From positions 8,021,471-8,085,470 of the forward strand of contig OZ024791.1 in assembly GCA_964017065.1 (NCBI GenBank): a stretch of DNA of 64,000 bases, written 5' to 3'. This DNA is from Haliclona indistincta. Taxonomy: Eukaryota > Porifera > Demospongiae > Haplosclerida > Chalinidae. The notes under the pieces were generated by a model, which saw nothing but the letters and a program-made list of their open reading frames with translations, was not told where the DNA came from and did not search any database. A program made the position numbers and the translations under genes. Shown here in pieces: positions 10,115-20,924 of the stretch (position 1 is its first letter; each line of letters opens with the position of its first letter).

Positions 10115-11506
10115 TCACATAGCTGTCTCTGAAATTACGTTAATTGCTTCTAATGGATTATCACGAGTAAGTCTAGGGTTATTACTAGTAGCTATAGGGT
10201 CTTCATTAGTAGCTATAGGCTCACTACTAGTAGCTATAGGATCACTACTAGTAGTTATAGGATTGTCATTAGTAGCTATACGGTCATCACTAGTAGCTAT
10301 AGGATCATCATTAGTAGCTATAAGATCATCACTAGTAGCTATAGGGTCGTAACTAGTAGCTATAGGGTCGTCATTAGTAGCTATAGGGTCATCATTAGTA
10401 GCTATAGGATCATCACTAGTAGCTATAGGGTCATCATTAGTAGCTGGTTGGTCAGCAGTAGTGGTTGTAGGGTCATTGTTGCTGTCAACACTTGAGTGAA
10501 TCACAAATTGAGAAAACAGTCGACTGATGTCAGGAAAGCGCAGAAACAAGTAAACTGCATTGCGTATGTCCTTGTTCAACAGTAGTATCACCACATCTCC
10601 GATGACAAAGGTTTGTGCTAAAGTGCTCAGAATGATAGTTGTGCCGAATCTCACTGAAGGAGTGGCATTGGTTGATTCAATGCTTCTTCTGTGTACGTAT
10701 CCTCCAAAGAAAGATACCCAAGCAATAATGAAGTTGATATACATCAGAAGATAGGTTAGAGTCATTCTTCGTGATATTTTCTGCGATCCATCTGGCCCTA
10801 CTGAATAGGTGTTCTGATTTGTAGGTCCGACTCGACGGATTCCTCTCCTCGACTTGTAGTACAGTATAGCATATAGAACAGGAGGAAGAACAGAGCCCCA
10901 GAAGGCACAATATGTGACAGCTCCATGAAGCAAAGCTGTGAGGCCTCTGATTATTGGAGTATCTAAGAGAAAGATGCATCCTGGGATAGCGATGGTGAAT
11001 CCTGTAGACATGATGAAGTAGAGAGGCACCAACACTAAGCTGGCTATCAGACAAGACTTGGTTATTATTCCTACTACAATGATCTTGTCAAATCTTAGAT
11101 AAGATCGGGGATAAAGTGTTCGACAGAATCTATCACACGCCACAAGTCCACCAAGGATCCATCGTGAAAGCAGTCCAAAAGTGGTTATGAAGGCTACAGT
11201 CTGGCAGCCCCAGAATCCGAACACCCAAGCTCGTGCAATGCATGTCACAAAAATTTCACCGCTGAAAAATACAGCCACAACAGCGTTGGATGCTAGGAGA
11301 GACATGGAAACCAATGTGGCTCTGTCCAAAATCCTGTAATTCATTTGCATCACTAGCAACAGAAGCAAGCTCACAGGAACAGAGACAGCTATGATAAGAG
11401 CTGAGAATACTGCTTGAATGATGGGGACATAGACTTCAACTCCATCAAACAGATAAGAACAATCACTGACACTTCTGGAGAAATTACATGTCAGGTTTGA
11501 TGACAT
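10115..11506 (-). CDS. 7TM receptor with 7-residue-repeat tail (copy 3)
   Basis: This 463-residue intronless paralogue starts at ATG 11506. It has the same N-terminal Cys/NxS region, GCQ before TM3, ACDRFCR, and TM7 GDVVILLLNKDIR without NPxxY. The tail has about 15 heptad units, the longest of the three, with more variants (ATSYDP, ATSSEP, ATNEDP). TTTTADQP separates TM7 from the repeat in all copies. It belongs to the same expansion as 4600-5928 and 6645-8015. Signalling through G proteins is inferred from the fold only. Confidence 0.8.
   Translation of the reverse strand: MSSNLTCNFSRSVSDCSYLFDGVEVYVPIIQAVFSALIIAVSVPVSLLLLLVMQMNYRILDRATLVSMSLLASNAVVAVFFSGEIFVTCIARAWVFGFWGCQTVAFITTFGLLSRWILGGLVACDRFCRTLYPRSYLRFDKIIVVGIITKSCLIASLVLVPLYFIMSTGFTIAIPGCIFLLDTPIIRGLTALLHGAVTYCAFWGSVLPPVLYAILYYKSRRGIRRVGPTNQNTYSVGPDGSQKISRRMTLTYLLMYINFIIAWVSFFGGYVHRRSIESTNATPSVRFGTTIILSTLAQTFVIGDVVILLLNKDIRNAVYLFLRFPDISRLFSQFVIHSSVDSNNDPTTTTADQPATNDDPIATSDDPIATNDDPIATNDDPIATSYDPIATSDDLIATNDDPIATSDDRIATNDNPITTSSDPIATSSEPIATNEDPIATSNNPRLTRDNPLEAINVISETAM
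10170..10447 (-). repeat. 21-bp coding minisatellite in receptor tail
   Basis: This is a 21-bp tandem array in frame with the receptor C-terminus, with about 13 units and more sequence variation between units than in the 6690-6958 array. Confidence 0.85.
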
Positions 11507-11816
11507 GGCAAGAAATGAGTCTGCAAAGATAAAAATAAGCTAGTTCATACAGTTTGTACAGCTATGGCTGGTCTGGCTGCTCTAAGACTACCTGTCTGGC
11601 TAACGCAACTACTGTTCATACCTTGCTGATTAGTAGCCAGTTTAGCTTCCTCTTCTATTGTTTCTGAGCTTAGAGGGACTATAACACCTTCAGCAAAGGT
11701 GTAAATCGGTAATAGTAGTGTTTATTAATAAGCATTAATAATGTTTTCACTTTAGGTATTATTCTCAATTTTAACAAAAGAATAGTAAAATAATTTTCAC
11801 ACACAAGCTCTGCCTA

Positions 11817-13194
11817 TTATTTAGCGTGAGATTGATGTAATTGTCTCCATGAACTTTGTGAGCCCAGTCCTTGACGAACCATGAGTGTGCCCTCTACTGC
11901 CTCTTCTTCTTCATCTAGTTCCTCTTCCTCCTCCTCTCTGTCCACATCATCAATCACTGCTTGCTGGTAGCTCACAGAACTAGACACTCTTGTCGCTAAC
12001 ACTCGTCGCTGCAGTCTCTGGTTTCTCGTCAGAGCAGAATTCGGGTGGTCTAGAGTGACATTGCTGGACTTCAGAGTTGCATTACTGATTGCTTGGGGTG
12101 GAGTGTCAGGCCGAATAGGAGGAAGCACAACTTTTGGCTGCTGTCTAAGTGGTAATTTGCATTGTTGTGTTTGCCTAGAATGTTTCGTTCTGTTGATGAA
12201 CTGTTGACTTGGAGCTTCAAATTCCTCTGTGGAAGACACTGCTGGATGCTGTTTGATCCAGTGTGATGGAGTGACTGGAGCATTCAGTGGGTGGTAGAAA
12301 CTAGAGATTTTCTCTGGAGCTCTCTTTGCCTCAATTGAGGAGAGAGAGACAGTGTTTGCTCCTCTGAATGGTTGTGAGTGAGGGAAGGTGACTGGAGCTT
12401 CAGGTGAGTCTTGGCGGTTGCGATGAAGACGAGGCACATAGCTGCAAGCTTCAACCGGAGGAGTCGAATACGTTCTTCTCAGGCGTTTGGTGATCAGGCC
12501 TGTCTTGTAAGCAGCCTCGGGAGGTGATTCTTTTGGTGGAGAAGGCTTGATGACTTGATCTTGATCGGATGCTCTGCTGCTAGCTAATGACCTCTCGTCC
12601 TCTAGTGACTTCTGCAGCAGTCGTTTAGAGCGATGAAGCTGTGTGACTAGGTAGGCAATGGAGGTAGTCTTCTCTTCCAGCTCATGGTTCAAGGCTGCGA
12701 TATGTTCATCTTTCTCTTGAGTGACGTTAGCTAGTTCCCGTTGAAATTTCTGCACTTGGTGCTCGAGTAGTGAGTTGGTTTCTTTTTGAGAGGACAGCTG
12801 TGTCTTTAGGTCAGCTAGTTCAGCTGTCCTGGTCTCCACTTCCTCTTGGAGTGCCCTAGTACCTGCGTTATCTGGACATCAGAAGAGCATTGTAGGCTAG
12901 ACCAGAAAGTCTTGACAGTGACTTACCTTCTCTTGCTCCTCCCTGAGAGGTCATTGTCAGCTCGAAGGTCAATCCTGCACAAGAAAAATTGACAAGTTGA
13001 TTCTCCAGCCACTCCGTGCATGCTCTACAGCTAGCTCATGCCGAGTTACTAGCTTTAGACTCACTGGCACATTTCTGCTGTAGCTTGTTAATCTCCTCGT
13101 GTAGCCCGGATAGAGTTCTAGAGTGCTCTTCCTGCAGAAATGTGATCGAGCTCTCCAGATCATCACTAGTTCTGCTCTTTCGTTGTGTCGACAT
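11817..13194 (-). CDS. CCDC92-like coiled-coil protein
   Basis: Three phase-checked exons (13065-13194, 12927-12974, 11817-12871) encode 410 residues. The N-terminus has the CCDC92-type block ITFLQEEHSRTLSGLHEEI, then NKLQQKCA, then LTFELT. A second coiled coil follows with a YLVTQLHRSKRLLQK stretch that matches the conserved end of the family coiled coil. The remainder is Ser/Pro-rich, ending in an acidic Glu/Asp run and a short basic tail. CCDC92 proteins are centriole/ciliary-satellite-associated, so a centrosomal role is a family-based inference. It is longer than human CCDC92 (331 aa). It diverges from the HINT3-like gene 259 bp away. Confidence 0.7.
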
Positions 13195-13453
13195 GACTTG
13201 TTATCACAGCTGTCTGTTGCCAATGGCAACCAATACACGAACGTGAAGCGGCAAAGAACCGCGGCGATCGCTTGTTAGCAATCTAGTCGCCTCTCTGTTA
13301 TCTCGGACCCTGTTATCTAGATGAGGCACGTTGCACAATCCTTCGAGCTGACTTGCAGAAAAACGCGTCTTTGTTGATTCACAAACGGAGCACAATCCGT
13401 TATTTTCCGTAATCGTAAACTAACAGTCGGATTCCTCCGTACCGCTCCGTACA
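13195..13453. promoter_or_regulatory. Bidirectional promoter, CCDC92-like / HINT3-like
   Basis: The 259 bp between the two divergent start codons must hold both promoters and 5' leaders. No TATA box in a convincing position was seen. Confidence 0.5.
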
Positions 13454-14005
13454 ATGGAGCAAGAACAGAATGAAGACGAAACTATCTCAAGCAAGACTAC
13501 GTCGTTAGAGGATAAAAATGAACAAAAGCAGCAAGGCAGCCAGGGTAGAAACCTGAGTCAGGGCCCAGAAGATCCACCTAGTGATGATGGCTGTATCTTC
13601 TGTCAAATTGCCAAAGGAGAGACTGACACTGAGCTACTTCACTCTGACGACGAGTTTGTCTGCTTTCGTGATCGTCGACCCCAAACACCTCATCACTATC
13701 TCGTGATTCCCAAAGCCCACGTACCAAATTTGAAATTTCTGAACACCACTCATGTACCCACCATCAAAAGAATGCATGAGATAGGCAGAGAAGTGCTTCG
13801 GCAACAGAATGGAAACTTGGATGACTACAGGGCGGGATACCACTGGCCTCCGTTCCTCATGGTGAAACACCTTCATCTTCATGTGCTCTCTCCTGAATCA
13901 CAGCTAGGCTTCCTCGCTAAGCACGTTGTGTTCAGGAGAGACTCTTGGGTGTTTACCACGCCCGAATCAACCATTGAATACTTAAAGAACAAAACCGATA
14001 GTTAA
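13454..14005 (+). CDS. HINT3: HINT3-like histidine triad protein
   Basis: The intronless gene encodes 183 residues, close to HINT3 length. The N-terminal 45 residues are acidic and low-complexity. The HIT domain runs from CIFCQIAKGE to the active-site triad KHLHLHVLSP (H-x-H-x-H), followed by LGFLAKH, which is typical of the HINT3/aprataxin-related branch. The expected activity is nucleoside 5'-phosphoramidate (aminoacyl-adenylate) hydrolysis in cytosol or nucleus. The start at 13454 is the first ATG of the frame. HINT3 versus another HIT subfamily is judged from residues after the triad. Confidence 0.85.
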   Translation: MEQEQNEDETISSKTTSLEDKNEQKQQGSQGRNLSQGPEDPPSDDGCIFCQIAKGETDTELLHSDDEFVCFRDRRPQTPHHYLVIPKAHVPNLKFLNTTHVPTIKRMHEIGREVLRQQNGNLDDYRAGYHWPPFLMVKHLHLHVLSPESQLGFLAKHVVFRRDSWVFTTPESTIEYLKNKTDS

Positions 14006-14152
14006 CAACATTGTCACCTTTGAAATTATGAAAATAGTCCTAATCTTGACAGTTATTATTACGACTCTCGCTAATACTGCATGTGTTGAAAAGCTTTGAT
14101 TATACAGGATATGAAATTGATTATTATCTTCAAAACAGAATTATTTTTTTTG

Positions 14153-17100
14153 CTATGAATGACTGAAGTGAAGTGCTGGTGGTGACGAGTGCATTTCGGT
14201 GATTATTTGGTTCAGAATTTGTCTGATTGGTGGAGAAAGTGAGAGTTTGTCTGACAAGAGCTTGAAGAGAGAGAGCCGTAGAGAACCAGGCAGTACCCGT
14301 GTGATGGCGGAGCTGAGCAACTCGGTCGGCAGATGACCTAGATACATAGACAGCTCAAAAGAGATGGAAGGACAAGATGTAGCCACCAGGAACACTAGCG
14401 AATGACAGCAGCACACCTGGGAAAGACAAAAACCAAAGCTTGCACGGAATGTGCTCAGAGTTGTAAAATACTTTTTCGTAGTTGTTGCTATCTTCTGATG
14501 TTGCTGTCAATTCCAGTAGCTGTCTGACTGGTCTAGTAATGTTATCACTGCTGCAAGCAGCCTTCCAGAAGAGAGTGTAGAACAATGGTGGTGGTGGTAG
14601 CACAGCACTGCTGATGGATAGGGAAAAATATAATGCAAGGAAGCGAAGAAAGTGAATTAGTGAAAGAGTGTGAATGAATAGGAAGTTAGTAAAGTGAAGA
14701 AATGAAGTGATAGTCCACAGTAGGAGTGAGAAGCACCTGGTGTGTAATGAATGGTAGTCTATCAGGAGAACATCAATTAGAGAGGATGCCAGAGCTACCT
14801 TCCACGGTGGACCTCTAGTACAAGAATTCAAAATAATAGTTGACACAAGGAGAACAATAGCATACCTTATTGCACCGGAGAGCTGTTCCCAGAGACAGCT
14901 CATGTCTCGTGAGTTGACGATCTGCAGAAACTTCTGATACTCCTGTCGGCAGGTCTTGACGCTGGGAGGATGAGCCATTACTATCAAACGAAACACCTCA
15001 CCAATGGTGTCCCCTGCTGCATCAAACTCATCCTAGAGACAAAAATCAGTTAATCTGAGAATTATTCGTACAAAAACACGACACCTGATAATACATTATA
15101 GACACTAGGAGCTATTGAAATGACCAGAGGAAGTGATCGATTAACGGACACCATGAATAATCGGACGCCGTTACAACTTTTTCGCAAGATGAAGCAAACA
15201 CCTATTCTTGCAGCTGTGAAGCTAGGCCTCCCCTGTACATATTTACACTATTATAACAACTGGTTGTTTTTACGTTTAATAGTATAAGGCCTGCATAATG
15301 AACAATATCGGACTAGACAATGATCGGACGGTTATAATCATTTTTCGACAAACGCTGTCAACACTCTGACAATTAGTTAAAACTTAAAACAAATATGTTC
15401 AGTGAATACCTACATCAATGCTCTATTAACATAGTAATGGGCGACAGCAACTGTCTGAGTAGCGACTAGTTCTCACCCTGCAGGTAACGCCCTCAATAAT
15501 CGGTCAACCAAAATGTGATCTTAAAATACACATGTAATTGCAATGCTCGCTGGGATCGCATCAACGACGAAGTAAGCCCATAACTATAATTAGTATGACT
15601 GTGTTTAGTGATCGTATGTTGTTTCAGGTGTCATATAGCCATAGCATACTGAGAATTGAAATGCATTCGGTTATTTGAAGTCATCATGTGTTGTGTAGCA
15701 CAGGGTATACAAGGAAAGCTCAGTGAGTGAATAAACACCTGAAACAACATACGATCACTAAACACAGTCATACTAATTATGGGCTTACTTCGTCGTTGAT
15801 GCGATCCCAGCGAGCATTGCAATTTAAGATCACATTTTGGATGACCGATTATTGAGGGCGTTACCTGCAGGGTGAGAACTAGTCGCTACAAGCTTGTACT
15901 CAGACAGTTGCTGTCGCCCATTATGTTAATAGAGCACTAATGTAGGTATTCACTGAACATGTTTGTTTTAAGTTTTAACTAATTGTCAGAGTGTTGACAG
16001 CGTTTGTCGAAAAAGTATTATAACCATCCGATCATTGTCTAGTCCGATATTTTTATGCCTCGGTGGGCGGAGCCACGAGGCATACAGTAGTTCGTTTGTT
16101 TGTCAGTCAATCAGTCCGTCTGTTACTTCAGTTTTGCGGCGCACGCTTAACGATGAGTCCTGAAACTAGCAATGCAAGTAGAACTCGATATTATGTCACT
16201 TTTGAACATTTGAAACTTGTATACGAAGCTTCGTTCTCGAGATATGGCGTGATTTGCTTACTTTGTTTGCCGTTGCTGGCGATCTGACTTCTCCAAAGGC
16301 AAAGCTGTCCACAGTTGACTGCCTAGAAGCTGATAGGTTCAAATTTTACTACAGGATAGCAGCGCAGGTCCAGAGAAATCGTGTAAGCAAGCTATGGAAG
16401 CTATCTCGCTCGTGGTATGCGTGTGACTGCTGCGCTAAACTCTGTAGACACGCCCAGTTGAATTGTGGTTGCACTGATTGACCTGATTGCATAACTAAAG
16501 CACTGCATTGTGACTGCTGTACAGAAATCCTGTATACATGCATCTGCAGTTGCTGTGTTTGTCGAATGGTGGATAATTGTGTTTGTGGATAATGTTTTTA
16601 TAAGTTATCAGTTACTAACATAGTGTTCAACTAGCAACAGCAGACTTTCATTATTGCTTGTGTATTTCAGTTCAGCGTATTTAGTCAGACAGGCATGTAT
16701 GCATAACATTCCACCGAGGCATAAGCACCTTCGTGCCTAGTTCAATATGCAGGCCTTACTATTAAACGCAAAAACAGCCAGTTGTTATAATAGTGTAAAT
16801 ATGTACAGGGGAGGCCTAGCTTCACAGCTGTAAGAATAGGTGTGCGCTTCATCTTACGAAAAAGTTGTAATGGCGTCCGATTATTCATGGTGTCCGTTAA
16901 TTGATCACTTCCTCTAGACCCAATTATAAAATTTTAGCTAACCTCAAGATTCACTGCTGAGGTCCATAGAAGAGAAAGGAGTTTAGCTTGAGGCATTCGA
17001 TGACAGCTTAAGATCTGTTTCAGGTAGTCTGCAGTGTTGAGGACTCTTCTGTGGAGAGAAAACAGCTCCAACGTCAAAAGCTGTTCCACAGTGTTCTCCT

Positions 17101-18111
17101 GGTAAGTGGTAAAGAGCCGCCTGGCATCGTCTGACTGTAGAGGCAGAGAGATGGAGGAGTGAGTGTGTGAGTGAGTGACAGGCAGACCTTAGATCTCTTT
17201 ACTACCGAGAGAAGTCCTCTTCTTGACAAGATGAGATTAAAGTCCTCCATGTAGGGTGGATTTGTCAAGAGAGATGACCAGTCTAGTAGTGAAGGGGTTA
17301 CTGTTGGAGCAGAGTTATCATCAGAGGGTTGAACTTTGAGAGTTGACCAGTTGATCAAAGAGGATTGAGAAGATGAAGATTCGATAGGAAGAGCTGGAGA
17401 AAATAGAGGAGCAGAAGAATCTTCCATCGAGAGATTTTGAAAAGCATTGGCTGGAGAAGAGCAATCACTATAGTTGTCTAGAGAGAGCTGGAAGGAAGCA
17501 GAGCAAGGAGAAGGTAAGTCAGAGGGCACGTCTGAGGAGAGTTTAGCACGCTTCTTGGGATGGTAAAGAGCGCTCGTTGACACTAGAGAACAATCACTAT
17601 CACAGCTGTCATCATCCGATGGGTCCCTCAGCCAGTGAGGGAAATTAGACTGATCGATGTTGATCTTTCCCATGTCGAACACCTCAGACACATCGCCTGT
17701 TAGAGGTACAGTCACAACACTGGTCGCTGTAATCTCTTTAGCTCTAATACACCACCTCTTGGGAGCTGAAACTCGAGGTGTCTCATCTGGCTCAGAGTCT
17801 GATGACAGCACTATGCAGTCATTCGAACTAGCTCGCTTCAGACGATTACTTGGTTGCTGGATCTCGGCAGGAATCATTCTTGATCTGCTGTTGGTGGAGG
17901 CAGAACACTTCAGTCTCTGCAGCTTCCTCGTGGTGGCAGGCGACGGCGAAATGAACACACGGTTCTCCTTTTCTCGTATAGGCGGCACCTGATGTATATG
18001 ATGACAGGGGTGAGCCGCTGGTTTTCCCCGATCGAGCTTGATAAGAAAGTTTGTTATCAGTCCTTTGGGATTATGGTACTTCAACTGTCGACGAGGGTTG
18101 GCGGACTTCAT
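14153..18111 (-). CDS. SIMC1/SLF2-like protein with SUMO-interaction motif
   Basis: Six phase-checked exons (17188-18111, 16943-17134, 14866-15032, 14737-14814, 14417-14610, 14153-14337) encode 579 residues. The N-terminal half is basic and Ser-rich and holds a textbook SUMO-interaction motif, DCIVLSSDSE, then acidic Ser clusters. The C-terminal half (from about residue 300) is an all-helical, Leu-rich region. This layout is that of SIMC1/SLF2, which direct SMC5/6 to SUMO-rich or damaged sites. The assignment rests on the SIM and the general plan, not on a firm C-terminal motif. The second intron (15033-16942) is swollen by a foldback transposon. The gene diverges from RAD9. Confidence 0.5.
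15126..16916. mobile_element. Large foldback element inside an intron
   Basis: Arms of about 500 bp are inverted copies: AGAGGAAGTGATC at 15125 and its complement ending at 16916. Pairing continues to about 15632 and 15732 around a loop of about 100 bp. The right arm is split by a second element at about 16050-16738. No transposase frame was found. The element makes up almost the whole 1.9-kb intron of the SIMC1/SLF2-like gene. Confidence 0.8.
16050..16738. mobile_element. Nested element with GCCTCG-palindrome ends
   Basis: It interrupts the right arm of the surrounding foldback; the left arm supplies the empty-site sequence. The 5' end has ATGCCTCGGTG...CGAGGCAT and the 3' end CACCGAGGCAT...CGTGCCTAG, so both ends carry small hairpins. 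Ending in CTAG followed by T would also fit a Helitron-like 3' end. No protein is encoded. Confidence 0.6.
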
Positions 18112-18313
18112 CACACCGGCTCAGTAGACCGGACAGTCTCCAGAGATAGTCCTGTTTTTACTTTCGGCTGAGTAAAATAACAAGAGAACTGAGAGAAGAA
18201 TTCCACGCGATCGATCTGAGATCCACCTGGCGACCACATGAAACACCTTTTTTCGCGCCTATGATCACGTGGCGAAGACATAATAAGGTAAATAACAGGG
18301 ACCAAGCTCAAAG
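18112..18313. promoter_or_regulatory. Bidirectional promoter, SIMC1/SLF2-like / RAD9
   Basis: 202 bp separate the two divergent ATGs of genes whose families both act in the DNA-damage response. Confidence 0.5.
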
Positions 18314-20279
18314 ATGAAATTCGAATGTGTTGTTCCAGGCGCTGGGATTAAGAGTAAGCTCAGCTTAACTATAGAGTTCAATGGCTGTCTTTATTTCTCA
18401 GTGTTTGCCAGGGCAGTTCATTGCCTTGCCAAGATTGGTGAGGAGATGTTCCTGGAAGTGCACCAGGACTTTGTGAGTCATGTACACCATGCTCATTCTC
18501 CACCCATCACATTCTGTAGATGTCTTTGAAAACTGTCAATGCTGCCCGATCTGCCTATGCTTGCTTTGTGCTCCGGCGACAGTTTTTCAACTGTTTCAAT
18601 GTGCAGCGTTCAACCAAATCTCCTCAACAGCAACCAACGTCTAAAAGTGATGTCAGCATCAAACTGGCTCTAAAGGTTCTCCACTACACACTCTACAAAC
18701 CCATGAGCATACCTTTACTGTATACAGTCATTCATGTCTGTGTTTCGAAGTCCGTCTTCTCTGGAAAGAACCGTTGACCATTTCTCCATCAAACTGGACT
18801 CAAGAACATGCAAACTGGTCTTTGTGTTTCATCGCAAGCACGGTACAGCAACCAACTAGCAATAATAGGGTTAAACACCACTAATACAGGCATTGTTAAG
18901 ACTGATCAACTGGGCTACCAAGACTGTGATGCACTCCAGGCGATGTTCTCAAAGGATCTTTGCCCCAATAAAATTATTGGAGCTGGCAGGTGACTATGCA
19001 GCCTTATTTCCGCTTTACTTACACATGTACATTTTAATTCTAGATCACTTAGTGAGGTGGCTAGCAATTTCCCAACAGGATTGGAAGAAATTGTATTTTC
19101 TGCTCTACCAGACCAACTCCGGCTTCGAAACTACTCCGAAGATCATGACGGTTGGTTGGAATATGAACCGGTCGTTTAGTTCTCGTTGAATTCTTTTAGA
19201 CAGTCGCACATCTGCGACAGAGGTGATTCTGCATCCGCAGGAGTTTGAGGATTATCGGATCGGAGTAGACGCTTCAGTGACTTTCTGCCTGAAAGAACTG
19301 AGAGTGAGTAGAGACAACAAATTTTATTGAGCCTTTGCTGCATTGTACATACACAGGCGATTTTGGGATTCACTGATGTCCTTACACTACCACTTTCACT
19401 GAGATTTGAAACAGCGGGAAAGTGAGTATTATCCAATTATAAACAATAAAATATTTGCTCCTCTTTGTCTATAGACCAGTAATATTTAGTGTTGACAAAG
19501 GGCAGGTTGAGCACTGCACAGCAGACTTTGTCCTAGCTACACTCACCGAGTCACCTGCTGAATCATCAGCTACTAACACAGAGACCACTACCGCTTATGA
19601 CAGAAATACATCAACAGCATTACCACCCGATTCTGACCTAGATACTACTTTTGCGTCGCAAACACAAGTTCCTGCTAGTAGACCGGTTTCAAGATTTTCG
19701 AACAATGTTACTAGTTCTTCAGTTTCTGTTGACTCACAGAATAAAATAACTAGACGAACAGGTCATAGAAGACCCTCTAGCGGGAGAGATGCCGAGAGAG
19801 CTACTCAACCAGCAGATTTAGTGGGCGGACTCTTTGATATAGAGAATGCAGATGAGGTATTGGAGCAGGAGGTGAACGCTGATAGCAACCAGTGGTTCTC
19901 TCACCACCAAGGTACAATCCACTTCACACTATCAGAAGCTATTTATTACTCTCAATATAGCGGCTCAACCTCAAGAAGTTAGAAGGGCCAGCGTCAGTTC
20001 GGAACCAGTAGCGTGTGCTGATGACCAAGATGTAGACACCTCTGGGATTCTACCCAGCACACCGCCGACTAAAAAGGTTACTATATATTTTTTCTAACAC
20101 AACATGTTTATTTGAAATTGGTTGTTCTGCAGTACAAGTCTTTATTTTCAGAAATCGACATGTTTGGCGGTGTAGACATAGAGGTTTGCTACACACGGCA
20201 TATAACGTGTACTTGATTTGTTCTATTATAGGAAAATCTGACCATTTTAGCACCTGACTCGGAAGATGAAGACAACTAG
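18314..20279 (+). CDS. RAD9: RAD9, 9-1-1 checkpoint clamp subunit
   Basis: Twelve phase-checked exons: 18314-18353, 18402-18472, 18520-18675, 18728-18842, 18890-18989, 19044-19150, 19200-19303, 19357-19421, 19475-19911, 19961-20076, 20133-20183, 20232-20279. They encode 469 residues. Residues 1 to about 270 form the PCNA-like ring region, with VNAARSAYACF, SFMSVFRS, VTFCLKELR and ADFVLATL matching RAD9. The Ser/Thr-rich tail (about 200 residues) ends with YKSLFSE and an acidic terminus, as in RAD9A. RAD9 forms the 9-1-1 clamp with RAD1 and HUS1 and recruits TopBP1 through its phosphorylated tail to activate ATR. Human RAD9A is 391 aa; the extra length is in the tail. Confidence 0.92.
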
Positions 20280-20325
20280 ATCACCACTATACATCATATT
20301 ATATCAAATAATTTTTATTGAGTTA

Positions 20326-20851
20326 TCATCTCTTTTCTATTCTTCGAAGCTGTTTTTTGCTCATTCGCTTTAGCTTGGCTATGTTTGTAATCTGAGAGGT
20401 AAATAGAATAAACGATCCGGGCAAAGCAAATTATAGTCGCCTTGCCTTCTGCACAATTTCTGCTTTCTTGGCGTTCTCTTCTTTTCTCTTTTTATTTTCT
20501 TCAGCACGTTGTCTTCTCTCCTGCGAATCGCGAAACGAAAGTGTAGTGAATTTGTTTGACCACACCTACTGGTCCACCCACCTCCCTTTCCTTCTTTGCG
20601 GCATCTTTCAGCTCCTGTTCAAACAGCTTTAGTGCCTTCTTCTCCGCTCGTTCGATCTCTCGCTTTCTCCATGATTTTTTTAAAGGAGGCACAGCTATGC
20701 TATTGAAACTTCTGTATAAATAAATTATAAACCCGGCCCATCCTATCTTACTTTAGTTAGCGTACTTGGTTCCAGGGCTTTTCCATACTCGTCCTGACTT
20801 AGGCTTGCCTCTAGGACAGCAACTTGCTGTAGTAACGACAGCGGCAGCCAT
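20326..20851 (-). CDS. CCDC86: CCDC86/Cgr1-like nucleolar protein
   Basis: Four exons (20766-20851, 20582-20699, 20446-20520, 20326-20391) encode 114 residues. Conserved Cgr1/CCDC86 elements are SGRVWK near the start, KKSWRKRE, a long Lys/Glu/Arg helix, and ITNIAKLKRMSKKQLRRIEK at the end. The family is nucleolar, linked in yeast (Cgr1) to 60S rRNA processing. The third intron begins GCAAGG, so it is a GC-AG intron. The gene lacks the long N-terminal extension of vertebrate CCDC86. Its 3' end faces that of RAD9, 46 bp away. Confidence 0.85.
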
Positions 20852-20924
20852 GTTGCCACCACGTGGATTCCAGTGAACGCCCACTAGACTTTGCCGGTGA
20901 CCTTGACGACCAACAAAATGTAAC
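20852..20924. promoter_or_regulatory. Bidirectional promoter, CCDC86 / TMEM17
   Basis: Only 73 bp separate the two divergent start codons, the tightest pair in this window. Confidence 0.5.

Noticed and set aside
16063..16481. Small frames inside the nested intronic element
   Set aside because: Non-coding MITE-like sequence; the frames are short and lack transposase features.
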